Shown: positions 1 to 9,279, counted from the first letter of the stretch. The stretch is 64,000 bases of DNA from Aminipila sp032051575 (GCF_032051575.1 NZ_DAMBYD010000002.1:1-64000); one strand, 5' to 3'. The notes: generated from the letters alone by a model not told the origin. Translations and numbers: made by a program.

Positions 1-2
1 CT

Positions 3-80
3 CAGAGAATCATGATTTCCCGTCAGGGCAACATTAATGCCAAGAAAGAACTTGCGAAAGCAATTGCAGGAATTAAATAA
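3..80 (+). CDS. C-terminal fragment, probable 4-hydroxybutyryl-CoA dehydratase
   Basis: Only the last 25 codons are inside the window; the open frame runs from base 3 to a TAA at 78-80 and ends NINAKKELAKAIAGIK. The tail resembles, from memory, the C-terminus of 4-hydroxybutyryl-CoA dehydratase/vinylacetyl-CoA isomerase (a 4Fe-4S and FAD enzyme), and the next gene is a 4-hydroxybutyrate-type CoA-transferase, which fits one pathway. The frame is clear; the family is an inference from a very short tail plus context, and another CoA-ester enzyme is possible. Confidence 0.5.
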   Translation, partial: QRIMISRQGNINAKKELAKAIAGIK

Positions 81-108
81 GAATTTCATCTAGAGTGGAA
101 TTTGATAT

Positions 109-137
109 AAGCCATTCAGTTGAATGCTGGATGGCTT
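109..137 (+). other. Intergenic hairpin
   Basis: An 11-bp stem (109-119 with 127-137, including G-T pairs) and a 7-base loop lie between the dehydratase-like gene and the CoA-transferase. No run of T follows, so it is more likely an RNA-processing or stability element in an operon than a terminator. Confidence 0.3.
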
Positions 138-172
138 CATTTAAAAAGGCATTAGTTTAGGGGGGAATTAAG

Positions 173-1489
173 ATGAACTGGAAAGAAATTTATGAAGACA
201 GAAAGTGTACAGCAGAAGAAGCTGTCAAATTAATTAAGTCCAATAATAAAGTTGTATTTGCTCATGATGTAGGTGAACCGGCGGCATTAGTAGCTGCAAT
301 GATTAAAAATGCAAAGAACTACAAAAATGTAGAAATATCTCACATGTTTACATTAGGCACGGGAGAATATTGTAAGCCGGAGTATAAAGAGAACTTCCAT
401 GCAAATCTTTGGTTTTTAAGCGGCCAGACACGTAAATGCGTGGAGGAAGGGTACGGTGATTATACACCACTATTCTTCCACGAAGTACCAAGACTAATGA
501 GAGATGGAACTATTCCTGTAGATGTAGCTATGATTATGGTTACTCCTCCAGATGAACATGGTTTTGTATCCACAGGTGTTTCAGGAGACTATACAGTGCA
601 GGCTGTAAAATCCGCTAAAACGGTTATAGCCCAGGTCAATAAAGAAGTTCCGTTTACATTTGGAGATGCCGTTTTTCATGTTAGCGAAATAGATGTATTC
701 GTAGAGCATGACGAACCCCTGCCAACCCTGCCAGCTGCAAAAATTGGAGAGATTGAGGAAGCCATAGGAAAACATTGTGCAGAATTAATTAATGATGGAG
801 ATACTCTTCAATTGGGAATAGGAGCTATACCTGATGCTGTATGTCATCAGTTATTAGATAAAAGGCATCTGGGTATTCACTCTGAAATGTTAGGTGATGG
901 AGTCGTTAAGCTTTATGAAGCAGGTGCAATTGATAATTCCATGAAGGGCATTGACAAAGGAAAGTTTGTATTTAACTTTGTAATGGGTTCAAGTGAATTA
1001 TATAAATTCTGCGACAAAAATCCGGCATGTCTTTTGAAATCAGTGGACTATGTAAACCACCCACAGGTTATAGCACAGAACCCTAACATGGTAAGCATCA
1101 ACGGAGGTCTTGGAGTAGACCTTTATGGGCAGATTGCTTCAGATACAATAGGATATAAGCAATTTTCAGGTGTAGGCGGCCAGGTAGACTTTATAAGAGG
1201 TGCAGCTATGTGCACAGGTGGAAACGGAAGGGCTATTATCGCAATGCCTTCTGTAGCTAAGAAAAAAGATGGATCCATGGTTTCCAAGATAACACCTTCT
1301 CTAGGTGAAGGTCAGGTAGTGACTACATCAAGACATGATACAGACTATGTTGTAACTGAATATGGAATTGCAAAATTAAAAGGCAAAACTGTAAAAGACA
1401 GAGCCAGAGCATTAATTAGTATTGCACATCCAGAGTTTAGAGATGAATTGAAAGAAAGCTTCGAAAAAATGTTCAAAGAAAAATTTTAA
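173..1489 (+). CDS. abfT: 4-hydroxybutyrate/butyrate-type CoA-transferase
   Basis: A 438-residue family I CoA-transferase (acetyl-CoA hydrolase/transferase type), moving CoA between an acyl-CoA and a carboxylate such as acetate. The N-terminus MNWKEIYEDRKCTAEEAVK and the overall length closely match Clostridium aminobutyricum 4-hydroxybutyrate CoA-transferase as I recall it. The catalytic glutamate is E238 in the motif GIHSEM (residues 234-239), the same position as in AbfT; QFSGVGGQVDF is the family glycine-rich motif. A strong Shine-Dalgarno (AGGGGGG) precedes the ATG. It sits after a probable 4-hydroxybutyryl-CoA dehydratase and 21 bp before a permease gene, suggesting a fermentation operon. 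Butyryl-CoA:acetate CoA-transferase is the main alternative; substrate cannot be settled from sequence alone. Confidence 0.85.
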   Translation: MNWKEIYEDRKCTAEEAVKLIKSNNKVVFAHDVGEPAALVAAMIKNAKNYKNVEISHMFTLGTGEYCKPEYKENFHANLWFLSGQTRKCVEEGYGDYTPLFFHEVPRLMRDGTIPVDVAMIMVTPPDEHGFVSTGVSGDYTVQAVKSAKTVIAQVNKEVPFTFGDAVFHVSEIDVFVEHDEPLPTLPAAKIGEIEEAIGKHCAELINDGDTLQLGIGAIPDAVCHQLLDKRHLGIHSEMLGDGVVKLYEAGAIDNSMKGIDKGKFVFNFVMGSSELYKFCDKNPACLLKSVDYVNHPQVIAQNPNMVSINGGLGVDLYGQIASDTIGYKQFSGVGGQVDFIRGAAMCTGGNGRAIIAMPSVAKKKDGSMVSKITPSLGEGQVVTTSRHDTDYVVTEYGIAKLKGKTVKDRARALISIAHPEFRDELKESFEKMFKEKF

Positions 1490-1510
1490 TAGTAGTGAAA
1501 GGAATTTAAT

Positions 1511-2944
1511 ATGAGAGAATATATGCCTTACGGCGCAGAGGCGCCATACATAAAAGCAGGTCCCTTTAAATTCAGATTACCATTCATTCATTATCGTTTT
1601 GAAATAGCCGATTATGTTCAGGGGCTATTGATGTGTGCAGTATGCTTAGGAGCCATCCCGCTTTTACAGGATACTTTAAAAATGCCATTTGAGATTGCAT
1701 TAGCCATTGTTGTATTAAATGGATTCTTATATACTTGGCATACTTTCCTTGGAGATCCAGTTGTACCTGGATGGATTACCCCAGCGATACCTTTATTAGT
1801 AGCATATTGCTTGACTTTCCCAGAAGGGCATGCAAGAATGCAGGGGCTGGTTGCCTTTGAAATAACTCTTGGTATCTTTTCAATTCTTTTAGGATTAACG
1901 GGTGTTGCTGGAAAAATTATTGGCCTAGTGCCTTCATCCATTAAGTCAGGTATTATATTAGGCGCTGGTATTTCAGCTATTTATATGATTTTTAAAGAAG
2001 GCGGCAAGTTTGAGGCTATGCCAATGACTACTACAGTATGTTTAATCGTTGCATTTTATTTACTATTTTCTAATGGTTTTAAGAGATTAAGTACGAAGAA
2101 TAAAGTATTTGAATTAATTGCAAATCTTGGAATTCTTCCGTCGGTACTTATCGCTGTAATTGTAGCTCCTCTAGTAGGAGAAAGTGCTATGCCAAATATC
2201 CAGTGGGGATTCTCATCTCCCGATTTTGTTGGACTATGGACTGACTGGGTGCCTTGGGGTGCTGTAGGCTGGCCTACTCCGGTAATGTTTTTACAGGCAA
2301 TTCCAACTGTATTGGCTATTTATATTGTATTATTCGGTGATGTAGTTCAAAGTAAGGCATTAGTGCATGATGCAGATATAACCAGAGAAGATGAAGTCGT
2401 AGATTACAATCCGAACCGTGCCCATTTGATTTTTGGCCTAAGAAATACGATCATGGGCGTTATTGGTCCTGATATTACAATGTGTGGACCTCTATGGGCA
2501 GCCATGCAGGTAGTTGTATGCGAAAGATATAAAAAGGGCAGAAAGAGTATGCAGTCCCTGTTTGGTGGAGCAGCAAGTTTTAGATTTGGTACATTTACTG
2601 GTTATTGGTTAATGCCTATCGTAACACTTGTTCAACCTATCTTACCTGTTGCATTGGCTCTGACAATGATTGTTCAAGGGTTTGTAAGTGTTCGTATCGG
2701 TGTTCAGCAGTCAACAAGCTTTAAGGATTTAGGTATTGCTGGCGTAATTGCAGGCGTACTTTTAGCAAAAGGATCTGCATGGGGGTTGGCAGTAGGTATT
2801 CTAGCATGCTTACTGTGCTATGGTAAAGATTTCTTTAAGGGCGATACTACTTTTGGACATTTATGGTCAGAAGAAGTAGAAGCTATGACAAGAGAAGATT
2901 CTACACTTGAACCAGACGAAAAACCTGCATTAAAAGCTATATAA
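1511..2944 (+). CDS. Multi-spanning permease, NCS2/UraA-like fold (substrate unknown)
   Basis: A 477-residue integral membrane protein with about 12-14 hydrophobic segments and Gly/Pro-rich stretches (PVVPGWITPAIPLL near residues 84-97) reminiscent of the nucleobase-cation symporter-2 / SulP type fold. The conserved substrate motifs of true uracil or xanthine permeases are not obvious to me, so the substrate is not assigned. It follows the CoA-transferase by 21 bp with no terminator between, so co-transcription is likely, and import or export of a carboxylate linked to that pathway is a reasonable guess only. The C-terminal 30 residues are acidic and cytoplasmic-looking. A strong hairpin terminator follows directly. 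Confidence 0.6.
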   Translation: MREYMPYGAEAPYIKAGPFKFRLPFIHYRFEIADYVQGLLMCAVCLGAIPLLQDTLKMPFEIALAIVVLNGFLYTWHTFLGDPVVPGWITPAIPLLVAYCLTFPEGHARMQGLVAFEITLGIFSILLGLTGVAGKIIGLVPSSIKSGIILGAGISAIYMIFKEGGKFEAMPMTTTVCLIVAFYLLFSNGFKRLSTKNKVFELIANLGILPSVLIAVIVAPLVGESAMPNIQWGFSSPDFVGLWTDWVPWGAVGWPTPVMFLQAIPTVLAIYIVLFGDVVQSKALVHDADITREDEVVDYNPNRAHLIFGLRNTIMGVIGPDITMCGPLWAAMQVVVCERYKKGRKSMQSLFGGAASFRFGTFTGYWLMPIVTLVQPILPVALALTMIVQGFVSVRIGVQQSTSFKDLGIAGVIAGVLLAKGSAWGLAVGILACLLCYGKDFFKGDTTFGHLWSEEVEAMTREDSTLEPDEKPALKAI

Positions 2945-2950
2945 AAATAA

Positions 2951-2988
2951 ATAGAAAGCAGTGTGTTTTTTAGCACACTGCTTTCTAT
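2951..2988. terminator. Bidirectional rho-independent terminator
   Basis: A perfect 15-bp stem (2951-2965 with 2974-2988) and an 8-base loop sit between the convergent permease and response-regulator genes. T-rich DNA lies on the exit side for the minus strand, and a second small hairpin with a T run (2998-3016) follows on the plus strand. Confidence 0.85.
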
Positions 2989-2993
2989 ATTAG

Positions 2994-3010
2994 CGGAGTG
3001 GCGAAGCCAC
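2994..3010. repeat. Short motif cggagtg-gcgaagccac, copy 1
   Basis: The 17-base string CGGAGTGGCGAAGCCAC forms a 5-bp hairpin (GTGGC/GCCAC) followed by TTTTTT. A near-identical 16-base string occurs at 55419-55434, also just outside a large terminator between convergent genes. Confidence 0.45.
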
Positions 3011-3015
3011 ATTTT

Positions 3016-4377
3016 TTAATCAATCATACCATACTTCTGTAATTTCCTATGCAGGGAACGCCTACTGATTCCTAAGGCTAATGCAGCTTTTGTCTTATTA
3101 CCATTGGATTCTGACAGTGCTTTTTTTATTACCTCTTTTTCAATATTATCAATTGCAGCATTAAGAAGCGGCTCCTGCTCTGTACTTCCTGCCACATAAG
3201 TTTTACTGGCCTCCCGTATTTCTACAGGTAAACAATTAATATCTATCATAGAACCAGAAGAGATAACTACACAACGCTCAATTATATTTTCAAGTTCTCT
3301 TATGTTTCCAGGCCAGCAATAGCCTTTCAGGCATTCAAGAGTTTCATTACTTACAACTTTAGGATTTGTAATTCCAGATATCTTTGCGGAGTTTTCAAGA
3401 AAGTATTTAATTAAATCTTCAATATCTTCAGGGCGTTCTCGTAAAGGAGGTAAATGGATAGGTACTACGTTTAAACGGTAGTATAAATCCTCCCTAAATT
3501 GGCCCTTTTGAACCTCGTCCTTAAGGTTTTTATTGGTGGCAGCTATCACGCGGACATCCGCGTGAATACTCTTGACTCCACCTAATCTTTCAAAGGTCTT
3601 TTCTTGAAGAACACGAAGAAGTTTTACTTGCAGGGAGGGGGAGACGTCTCCTATTTCATCAAGGAAAATAGTTCCTCCGTCAGCTACTTCAAAGCGCCCT
3701 GGCTTAGAAGAAACCGCGCCAGTGAAAGCACCTTTGTCGTATCCAAAAAGCTCACTTTCCAGAAGATTATCTGGAATGGCACCACAGTTTACTTTAATAA
3801 GTGGTTTGTCCTTTCTAGGGCTCCAACGGTGGATAGCAGAGCAGATGACTTCCTTACCAGTACCTGTCTCACCGGTTAACAGGACTGTGGAGCCAGCGGC
3901 AGCCACTTGTTTGGCTAATTGTAAGACCTGCTGCATTTTAGGACTTTTACTTTTAACTTTTAAATCAGATGTATCCATATTGGCATTAGCACCAAATTTA
4001 TAGGTATGTTGTCTTGTCATAGTTAATTTCTTCACAGCTGTTAAGATTTCTGTAAAGTCAAAAGGTTTTGTTACATAATCCTGAGCACCATTTTTTATAG
4101 CTTCAATGGCCGTTTCGGTAGTAGCGAATGCTGTGATTAATATAAAACCAATATCTGGTTCTAGTTCTTTTACTTTGTGCAAAAATTCCAGGCCTGTCAT
4201 TCTCGGCATTTTTATATCGCTAACGATAATGTCTATACTGATAGTCTGAAGCAGCTCTAAACCTTCAAGCCCATCACAAGCAGTATAAACTTTATAACCT
4301 TCTTTTGACAAAACTTTGCTTAGGAGCTGTCGCACATTGAGCTCATCATCAACTACTAAAATATTTGTCTGTTCCAA
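3016..4377 (-). CDS. NtrC-family sigma-54-dependent response regulator
   Basis: A 453-residue regulator with three domains. Residues 1-120 are a receiver with acidic pocket D10/D11 and probable phosphoacceptor D54 (SDIKMPRMTG). Residues about 140-380 are an AAA+ sigma-54 activation domain with Walker A GETGTGKE (169-176), the sigma-54 contact loop GAFTGA (216-221) and Walker B IFLDEI (237-242). Residues about 405-450 are a Fis-type helix-turn-helix. The start is TTG: GGAGGG lies 7 bases upstream and overlaps the end of the kinase gene, which is 12 bp away, so the pair is an operon. It should activate a sigma-54 promoter; the target is not visible here, the neighbouring CoA-transferase operon being one candidate. 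Confidence 0.93.
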   Translation of the reverse strand: MEQTNILVVDDELNVRQLLSKVLSKEGYKVYTACDGLEGLELLQTISIDIIVSDIKMPRMTGLEFLHKVKELEPDIGFILITAFATTETAIEAIKNGAQDYVTKPFDFTEILTAVKKLTMTRQHTYKFGANANMDTSDLKVKSKSPKMQQVLQLAKQVAAAGSTVLLTGETGTGKEVICSAIHRWSPRKDKPLIKVNCGAIPDNLLESELFGYDKGAFTGAVSSKPGRFEVADGGTIFLDEIGDVSPSLQVKLLRVLQEKTFERLGGVKSIHADVRVIAATNKNLKDEVQKGQFREDLYYRLNVVPIHLPPLRERPEDIEDLIKYFLENSAKISGITNPKVVSNETLECLKGYCWPGNIRELENIIERCVVISSGSMIDINCLPVEIREASKTYVAGSTEQEPLLNAAIDNIEKEVIKKALSESNGNKTKAALALGISRRSLHRKLQKYGMID

Positions 4378-4389
4378 ATAAAGTCCCTC

Positions 4390-6198
4390 CTACCATTCGT
4401 TTGAAGTAAATGGATCAAATGATTGTAAAAGTATAGTAAACTTTGTCATTTGTCCTATAATACTTTCTACTTCCAAAATACCTTTATGCGCTTCTATTGT
4501 TCTTGAAGCTATAGCAAGCCCCATTCCGGAGCCATTATCTTTAGTTGTAAAGAAAGGCTGGAATATTTTTTCTGATAATTCTCTAGGTATACCTATTCCG
4601 TTATCCCGTATTTCTATATATACCATTTTCCTTTTTTCGCTATATCCTGTTTTTATATCAATGTTTCCACCATTAGGCAGAGCCTGTACCGCATTAAGTA
4701 TTAAATTTAATATAACAGGTTCAAAAAGCTCAGTATCTATCAGGACTTTTGGAATAACCCCAAAGTTAGTTATTATCTTAATATTTGATGGAAGTTCGTT
4801 TTGAACTAAAGTAATGACATATGAAATGATATCCTTGATTTCTACTTCAGCTAATTTTGGTATTTTGGGCCGGGCGAAGTTTAAGAAACGGTCAAGCATC
4901 AAACTCAGCCGGTCTACTTCATGCATAATAATCCCTAATTCATCTAAATTAATATTCTGCTCACCTAATTCTAATCGGATTAATTGTGCATAGCCTCGTA
5001 TACTGGTTAAAGGGTTCTTTATTTCATGTGCCAGACTTGCAGCCATTTCTCCTAATGATTCTAAATTCTTTGTTCTGTTTGCACTTTCTTGAAATCTTTC
5101 GATGTCCTCTATTCTTCTAAAAACACAAATGGCGCCAATCACTTCATTCCTTAAACCAAACTGGATATTAATACTATATAGAATAGGGATTTTTGTACCA
5201 CACACATCATAAATATCTGTTAAAGTTTTTAATTGAAGGCTGCCTTTTGCAAGACAACGACGTAAGGCATCTATAAGGGGTTTCAGTTCTTTTGGAATTG
5301 GATTTTTTACATCAAGTCCTAAGACTTCTTCGGATTTAATTCCTATTAAGGACTCAGCTATTTCATTATAAGTAGTAATCTCTCCGATATTGTTAATGCT
5401 TATAATTCCTGCAGATAAATTGTCATAAGCCTGTTCTACATACTCCATAATTTCATGCATAGAAGCAGCTTCACCAGATTTTAAAAGGACTTGCTGCATA
5501 GTTGACTTTAGCTTATTTAACATGGTATTAAAAGAGGTTGCAATATCTGAAAGTTCATCTTTGTTTTTTGTAGTTATTTCATGACTTATGTCACCTTGTG
5601 CAATAACTTCTAAAGCATTGGATAGAGATTTTATAGGTTCTGTAATTGACATAGAGATTTTTTTTGCTAAAGGCCATAGAATAAATAGCAAAATAGTAAT
5701 TAAAACGATAACTCCTGTCTTTAGATTATTAAGAGCACCGAAGGAGGAAGAAAAGCTTTCTTCTGTACAGACATACCAGCCTTGCAACTGTGGTATGCCA
5801 TCAATTGCGGAGATTCCGCAAATATATTCCTGACCATTTTTATATATATATTGATAAGTATTTTTTGACTTGAATTCTAAATTATAAGGTATCTCGGTAT
5901 CGGTATATCCAACCGTTTCATAATTTTTACTGAGTAAAAAAGTATCTGCTAAAAAGGACTCAGAAAGCTGGCTTTCCTGTTGTATTAGTAAGAAGTAGTC
6001 TTCGGGAGTCAGACTATCTTTCTGAGAAGCCTCTATAAATTTACAAATTAGCAGGGCACGTTCTTCAAGGGCTGATTCTTTCATATTGTGGCCTATTTTT
6101 TCCACACTGGAAGTTAAAATAAAACCTATAGTTATGAGTAACCCAACAGCTAAAATGACTAAATAGTACATGGTTCTTGTCTGAATTGATTTAAACAT
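4390..6198 (-). CDS. Membrane sensor histidine kinase (HAMP-PAS-HisKA-HATPase)
   Basis: A 602-residue kinase, first gene of an operon with the sigma-54 regulator. It has a membrane segment at about 11-30, an extracellular sensor region of about 130 residues, a second membrane segment at about 160-178, a HAMP linker (about 180-232), a PAS domain (about 250-370), a HisKA dimerisation domain with phospho-acceptor H391 in LAHEIKNPLTSIRGYAQ, and a HATPase domain with N-box (NLILNAVQALP) and G1 box (DNGIGIP). The architecture resembles AtoS/ZraS-type kinases. The extracellular ligand is unknown. The Shine-Dalgarno GAGG supports the ATG at 6198. Confidence 0.92.
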   Translation of the reverse strand: MFKSIQTRTMYYLVILAVGLLITIGFILTSSVEKIGHNMKESALEERALLICKFIEASQKDSLTPEDYFLLIQQESQLSESFLADTFLLSKNYETVGYTDTEIPYNLEFKSKNTYQYIYKNGQEYICGISAIDGIPQLQGWYVCTEESFSSSFGALNNLKTGVIVLITILLFILWPLAKKISMSITEPIKSLSNALEVIAQGDISHEITTKNKDELSDIATSFNTMLNKLKSTMQQVLLKSGEAASMHEIMEYVEQAYDNLSAGIISINNIGEITTYNEIAESLIGIKSEEVLGLDVKNPIPKELKPLIDALRRCLAKGSLQLKTLTDIYDVCGTKIPILYSINIQFGLRNEVIGAICVFRRIEDIERFQESANRTKNLESLGEMAASLAHEIKNPLTSIRGYAQLIRLELGEQNINLDELGIIMHEVDRLSLMLDRFLNFARPKIPKLAEVEIKDIISYVITLVQNELPSNIKIITNFGVIPKVLIDTELFEPVILNLILNAVQALPNGGNIDIKTGYSEKRKMVYIEIRDNGIGIPRELSEKIFQPFFTTKDNGSGMGLAIASRTIEAHKGILEVESIIGQMTKFTILLQSFDPFTSNEW

Positions 6199-6318
6199 AC
6201 TAAACCTCTATTTACCTTTTATTTATATTTGTTAAGAATGTAACAACATTATAACATAAGAAAGGTCCGCAAGGAAGAATTATCAGGATAATTTAGGCAT
6301 AAGTCCTCAAAAAACAAT

Positions 6319-6344
6319 AAAAAAACGTGGCCTTGATTGCCACG
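6319..6344 (-). terminator. Terminator of niaR
   Basis: A 6-bp GC-rich stem (6326-6331 with 6339-6344, CGTGGC/GCCACG) followed on the minus strand by seven T (6319-6325) lies just past the niaR stop codon. Confidence 0.8.
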
Positions 6345-6351
6345 CCTTAGA

Positions 6352-6885
6352 TTATTTAATCAAAATGTTTTTAGATTCTAAAGTTTGTTTTATAAGTTCA
6401 TAAGTATTCTCATCCCTGCATCCGATTTTATGAAGATGGACACCTTCAGTCAAAATACTTAAAGGTAAATCGGTACTATTTTTGATTTTATCAAGAAATA
6501 CATCAACATCATAACGGGAAATGATGTTAAGTCTGCCGGAAAGCTGGCCATATAATGAATGCTCTATGGTTACATCGATAACTTCAGCACCAAAATCAAC
6601 TATGGTATAAAGTTCTTCACGCAATTGCTCCGCTGTATGTTTACAGGCAAGAATCCCTTCGAAGTTATGATTGTTTTTTGCAGTATCATATTCAGAAAGA
6701 ATATATCCTCTAGGAGTTGCTGAGATATCCAACCCCCCTGCACGAAGTATCGCCACATCACTAACTATAATCTGGCGGCTTACATTTAGAAGGGTGGCCA
6801 GACTAGAAGCACTTGTTGGTGCGGAACTTGACTTTAAATGGGATATGATAAGTTCTCTTCTTTCGCCTGCATTCATATAGCTCAC
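6352..6885 (-). CDS. niaR: NiaR/YrxA-type niacin-responsive transcription repressor
   Basis: A 177-residue repressor: an N-terminal winged helix (HTH_11 type, residues about 8-65, with TSASSLATLLNVSRQIIVSD) and a C-terminal 3H domain (about 75-175) named for conserved histidines, seen here in CKHTAEQLREELY, IEHSLYGQL and EGVHLHKI. In Firmicutes this family binds nicotinate and represses niacin uptake and NAD synthesis genes. It is transcribed alone, with its own promoter (6914-6942), Shine-Dalgarno AAGGAG and terminator. Its target genes are not in the window. Confidence 0.88.
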   Translation of the reverse strand: MSYMNAGERRELIISHLKSSSAPTSASSLATLLNVSRQIIVSDVAILRAGGLDISATPRGYILSEYDTAKNNHNFEGILACKHTAEQLREELYTIVDFGAEVIDVTIEHSLYGQLSGRLNIISRYDVDVFLDKIKNSTDLPLSILTEGVHLHKIGCRDENTYELIKQTLESKNILIK

Positions 6886-6913
6886 TCCTTATAACAGTAA
6901 ATTTTATAAAAAC

Positions 6914-6942
6914 ATCATAACATCGATTTATATATTGGTCAA
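6914..6942 (-). promoter_or_regulatory. Sigma-A-type promoter of niaR
   Basis: Read on the minus strand: -35 TTGACC (6937-6942), 17-bp spacer, -10 TATGAT (6914-6919), 29 bp before the start codon. No second gene could use it in this direction. Confidence 0.7.
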
Positions 6943-6946
6943 TAAA

Positions 6947-6987
6947 AGAAAAAACTGCCCTAAATTAGAATTTCTAATGAAGGACAG
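6947..6987 (-). terminator. Terminator after the M20 amidohydrolase
   Basis: An imperfect inverted repeat (6955-6970 with 6972-6987, core ATTAGAA/TTCTAAT) followed on the minus strand by a T-rich run, 40 bp past the amidohydrolase stop codon. Confidence 0.6.
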
Positions 6988-7026
6988 CTCTCCCCTTAAG
7001 TTGAGTTATATATTATATGATTAAGG

Positions 7027-8160
7027 CTAATTAATGTGGGCAAGCAACTTATAATATTCATAGCCTGCCAGTAAAATATCTTCGTCAAAGTTAAAGTTAT
7101 TACTGTGAAGCGGTACCTTAGCACCTGTTCCTAAAAGAGTAAATACAGCAGGGGCTTTCGTTCCATAGTAAGAAAAATCTTCTGAAATCATAACAGCCTC
7201 TGATAATTCCTCATAATAACTTAGTTTTTGTAAATGTGGCTTTATAGTCTGGTAAAGTTCCACATTGTTTATAACAGGAAGGTAGCCATCAGAGCAGTGC
7301 ACTTTGATTTGGCAACCATATTTATTTTCATACTCTCTGGCAATCTCATTCAAGCGGGATTCCATCAAATCAAAAGTTTCAAGGTTAAAAGCACGCATTG
7401 TCCCTAAAAGGGCAGCTTTCCCAGCGATTACGTTGCGAGCAGTTCCACTATTTATTTTACAGATTTTCAATAGTGTGCGTTCATCCACAGGAGATTCAGT
7501 TTCCTGCATTTTATAGATGTCTAATATATACTGAGCTGCAATATATAGCGCATCAATGCCCTTTTGAAAAGTAGCAGCATGAGTACTTTTTCCTTTGATT
7601 TCTATGCTGACCTCTGAGGATTTGGGCATTAAAGGGCCACCTTTTGTAGATAACTGTCCCTTTGGAATACTTGGCCATAAATGTAGGCCAAAGGTTCTTA
7701 TTACTTTATATTTTTCAAATATACCTGATTCTGCAATAGGCCTTGCGCCTCCAGTAGTCTCCTCAGCGGGCTGAAATATTAGCAGTATATTGTAAGGTAA
7801 ATCCTCCGTATTATTTACGTATTCAGCAAAACCCAAAAGCATTGACATGTGACCATCATGACCACATCCGTGCATCTTTCCAGGATGTTTAGAAACGAAA
7901 CGGTGCGTATTTGTTTCGGGAATGGTCAAACCATCCATGTCACTTCGATACGCTGCTGTAAATTCCTTACCTTTATTAAAAAAAGCACAAATTCCAGTAT
8001 TCACAACTGTAGTGAATTCGCAATCCATATCACCTATGACATTCATGATATAATCTCTGGTTTCAAACAATTGATCACCTATCTCAGGTATTTTATGAAG
8101 TGAACGGTGGTGCTTTATTAAAGTACTGAGCATGTCATGGTCGTTAAATTCAACTGCCAT
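7027..8160 (-). CDS. M20-family amidohydrolase (hippurate/N-acyl-amino-acid hydrolase type)
   Basis: A 377-residue cytoplasmic metallohydrolase of the M20D amidohydrolase group, which cleaves N-acyl amino acids or related amides. The metal-binding motif GCGHDGHMSMLL (near residue 97), the acidic pair in PAEETTGGARP (near 132) and HLWPSIPKG (near 160) are present, as is the lid-domain region around 180-290. No signal peptide. The ATG is preceded by AGGAGA. It is a single-gene unit with its own terminator. Exact substrate is not predictable; hippurate hydrolase, aminoacylase and N-acetyl-diaminopimelate deacetylase all share this fold. Confidence 0.85.
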   Translation of the reverse strand: MAVEFNDHDMLSTLIKHHRSLHKIPEIGDQLFETRDYIMNVIGDMDCEFTTVVNTGICAFFNKGKEFTAAYRSDMDGLTIPETNTHRFVSKHPGKMHGCGHDGHMSMLLGFAEYVNNTEDLPYNILLIFQPAEETTGGARPIAESGIFEKYKVIRTFGLHLWPSIPKGQLSTKGGPLMPKSSEVSIEIKGKSTHAATFQKGIDALYIAAQYILDIYKMQETESPVDERTLLKICKINSGTARNVIAGKAALLGTMRAFNLETFDLMESRLNEIAREYENKYGCQIKVHCSDGYLPVINNVELYQTIKPHLQKLSYYEELSEAVMISEDFSYYGTKAPAVFTLLGTGAKVPLHSNNFNFDEDILLAGYEYYKLLAHIN

Positions 8161-8301
8161 CTTTTCTGTCTCCTATCATGACCTAATATTGTCTTTAAAC
8201 AAATATGAATAATGATACAACTTTTATTACTTTATGTCAAATAAAATAATAAAAGTTTTTTAATTGTAATATTATTGCAACATAAAATCTTCACACAAAT
8301 A

Positions 8302-8310
8302 TGATATAAT
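8302..8310 (+). promoter_or_regulatory. Probable extended -10 promoter of the DUF5685 operon
   Basis: TGATATAAT at 8302-8310 is a full -10 with the extended TGn element; no good -35 stands at the usual distance. It lies 58 bp before the DUF5685 start, in the 207-bp divergent gap after the amidohydrolase start. Confidence 0.45.
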
Positions 8311-8367
8311 AATCGTTATATTAGCATTATGGAGTTAAAATAATGTTTTAAAGGGAGAGAGCACTAT

Positions 8368-9276
8368 ATGCTTGGATATGTAATTCCTGATAAGGGAGAA
8401 CTGAAAATGCGGGAATATGAAGTATACAGTGCATACTATTGTGGTATATGTAAAAGTATTGGCAGACGGTATGGACAATTACCCCGATTTACATTGAGTT
8501 ATGATTTTGTGTTTTTGGCCGTATTACTGGCGGCCCTTGAACAGGAAAAAGATGATATAACAGCAGAACATTGCATCATTCATCCGATAAAGAAGAAACC
8601 CATATCAGTAGAAAACAGAGCTATTGAATATGCTGGGGATGTGATGCTGATTTTGGCGTATTATAAACTGATGGATGATTATTATGATGACCATAGCTAT
8701 AAAGCGAAAGCCGCAGCTATAGGGTTATTACCAACCATACAAAAGATACGTGTGAAGAAAAAAGAACTATGTAATCTTACAGAAGAAAATCTTAAACTCC
8801 TTTCTGACCTGGAGAAGGACAAGTGTTCAGAAATTGACCGGGTAGAAGAACCATTTGCACAGATTATGCTGGAGATATTCAAAAATGGTGTGCAAAAAAT
8901 AGAAAAAAACGAGAGCTTGATTAAACTTCTTGCCCATATTGGGTATCATTTGGGGAAATGGATTTACCTGATGGATGCCTATGAAGATGTGGAAGAGAAC
9001 ATTACAAAAAAAACTTATAATCCACTATTATATAGATTTGAATATGGACAAACTAAGGAATCTATACAAGAATTTAAAGAAAGAATAAAACCCATAGTGG
9101 AGTTTAATTTGATACATTATCTAGCAGAAATAAGTAATGCAGCAGATCTTTTAGATATAAAGAAAAACAAGGGGATAATTGAAAACATTATATATTTCGG
9201 ATTGCGCAGACGTACGGAACAAGTACTAGAAAGTAATATAGAAAATACCGAAAATGATGAAGAAGAGGAGAAATAG
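8368..9276 (+). CDS. DUF5685 family protein
   Basis: A 302-residue protein recognised as the DUF5685 family by its N-terminus (MLGYVIPDKGELKMREYE) and the two-cysteine motif YYCGICKSIGRRYG at about residues 25-38. The rest is mostly alpha-helical, with acidic DDYYDDHS near 110 and a charged C-terminal tail. No signal peptide or membrane segment. It is 3 bp upstream of a J-domain gene, so the two are translationally close and probably act together. The function of the family is unknown to me; conserved cysteines and helices could mean metal binding. Confidence 0.75.
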   Translation: MLGYVIPDKGELKMREYEVYSAYYCGICKSIGRRYGQLPRFTLSYDFVFLAVLLAALEQEKDDITAEHCIIHPIKKKPISVENRAIEYAGDVMLILAYYKLMDDYYDDHSYKAKAAAIGLLPTIQKIRVKKKELCNLTEENLKLLSDLEKDKCSEIDRVEEPFAQIMLEIFKNGVQKIEKNESLIKLLAHIGYHLGKWIYLMDAYEDVEENITKKTYNPLLYRFEYGQTKESIQEFKERIKPIVEFNLIHYLAEISNAADLLDIKKNKGIIENIIYFGLRRRTEQVLESNIENTENDEEEEK

Positions 9277-9279
9277 TAT

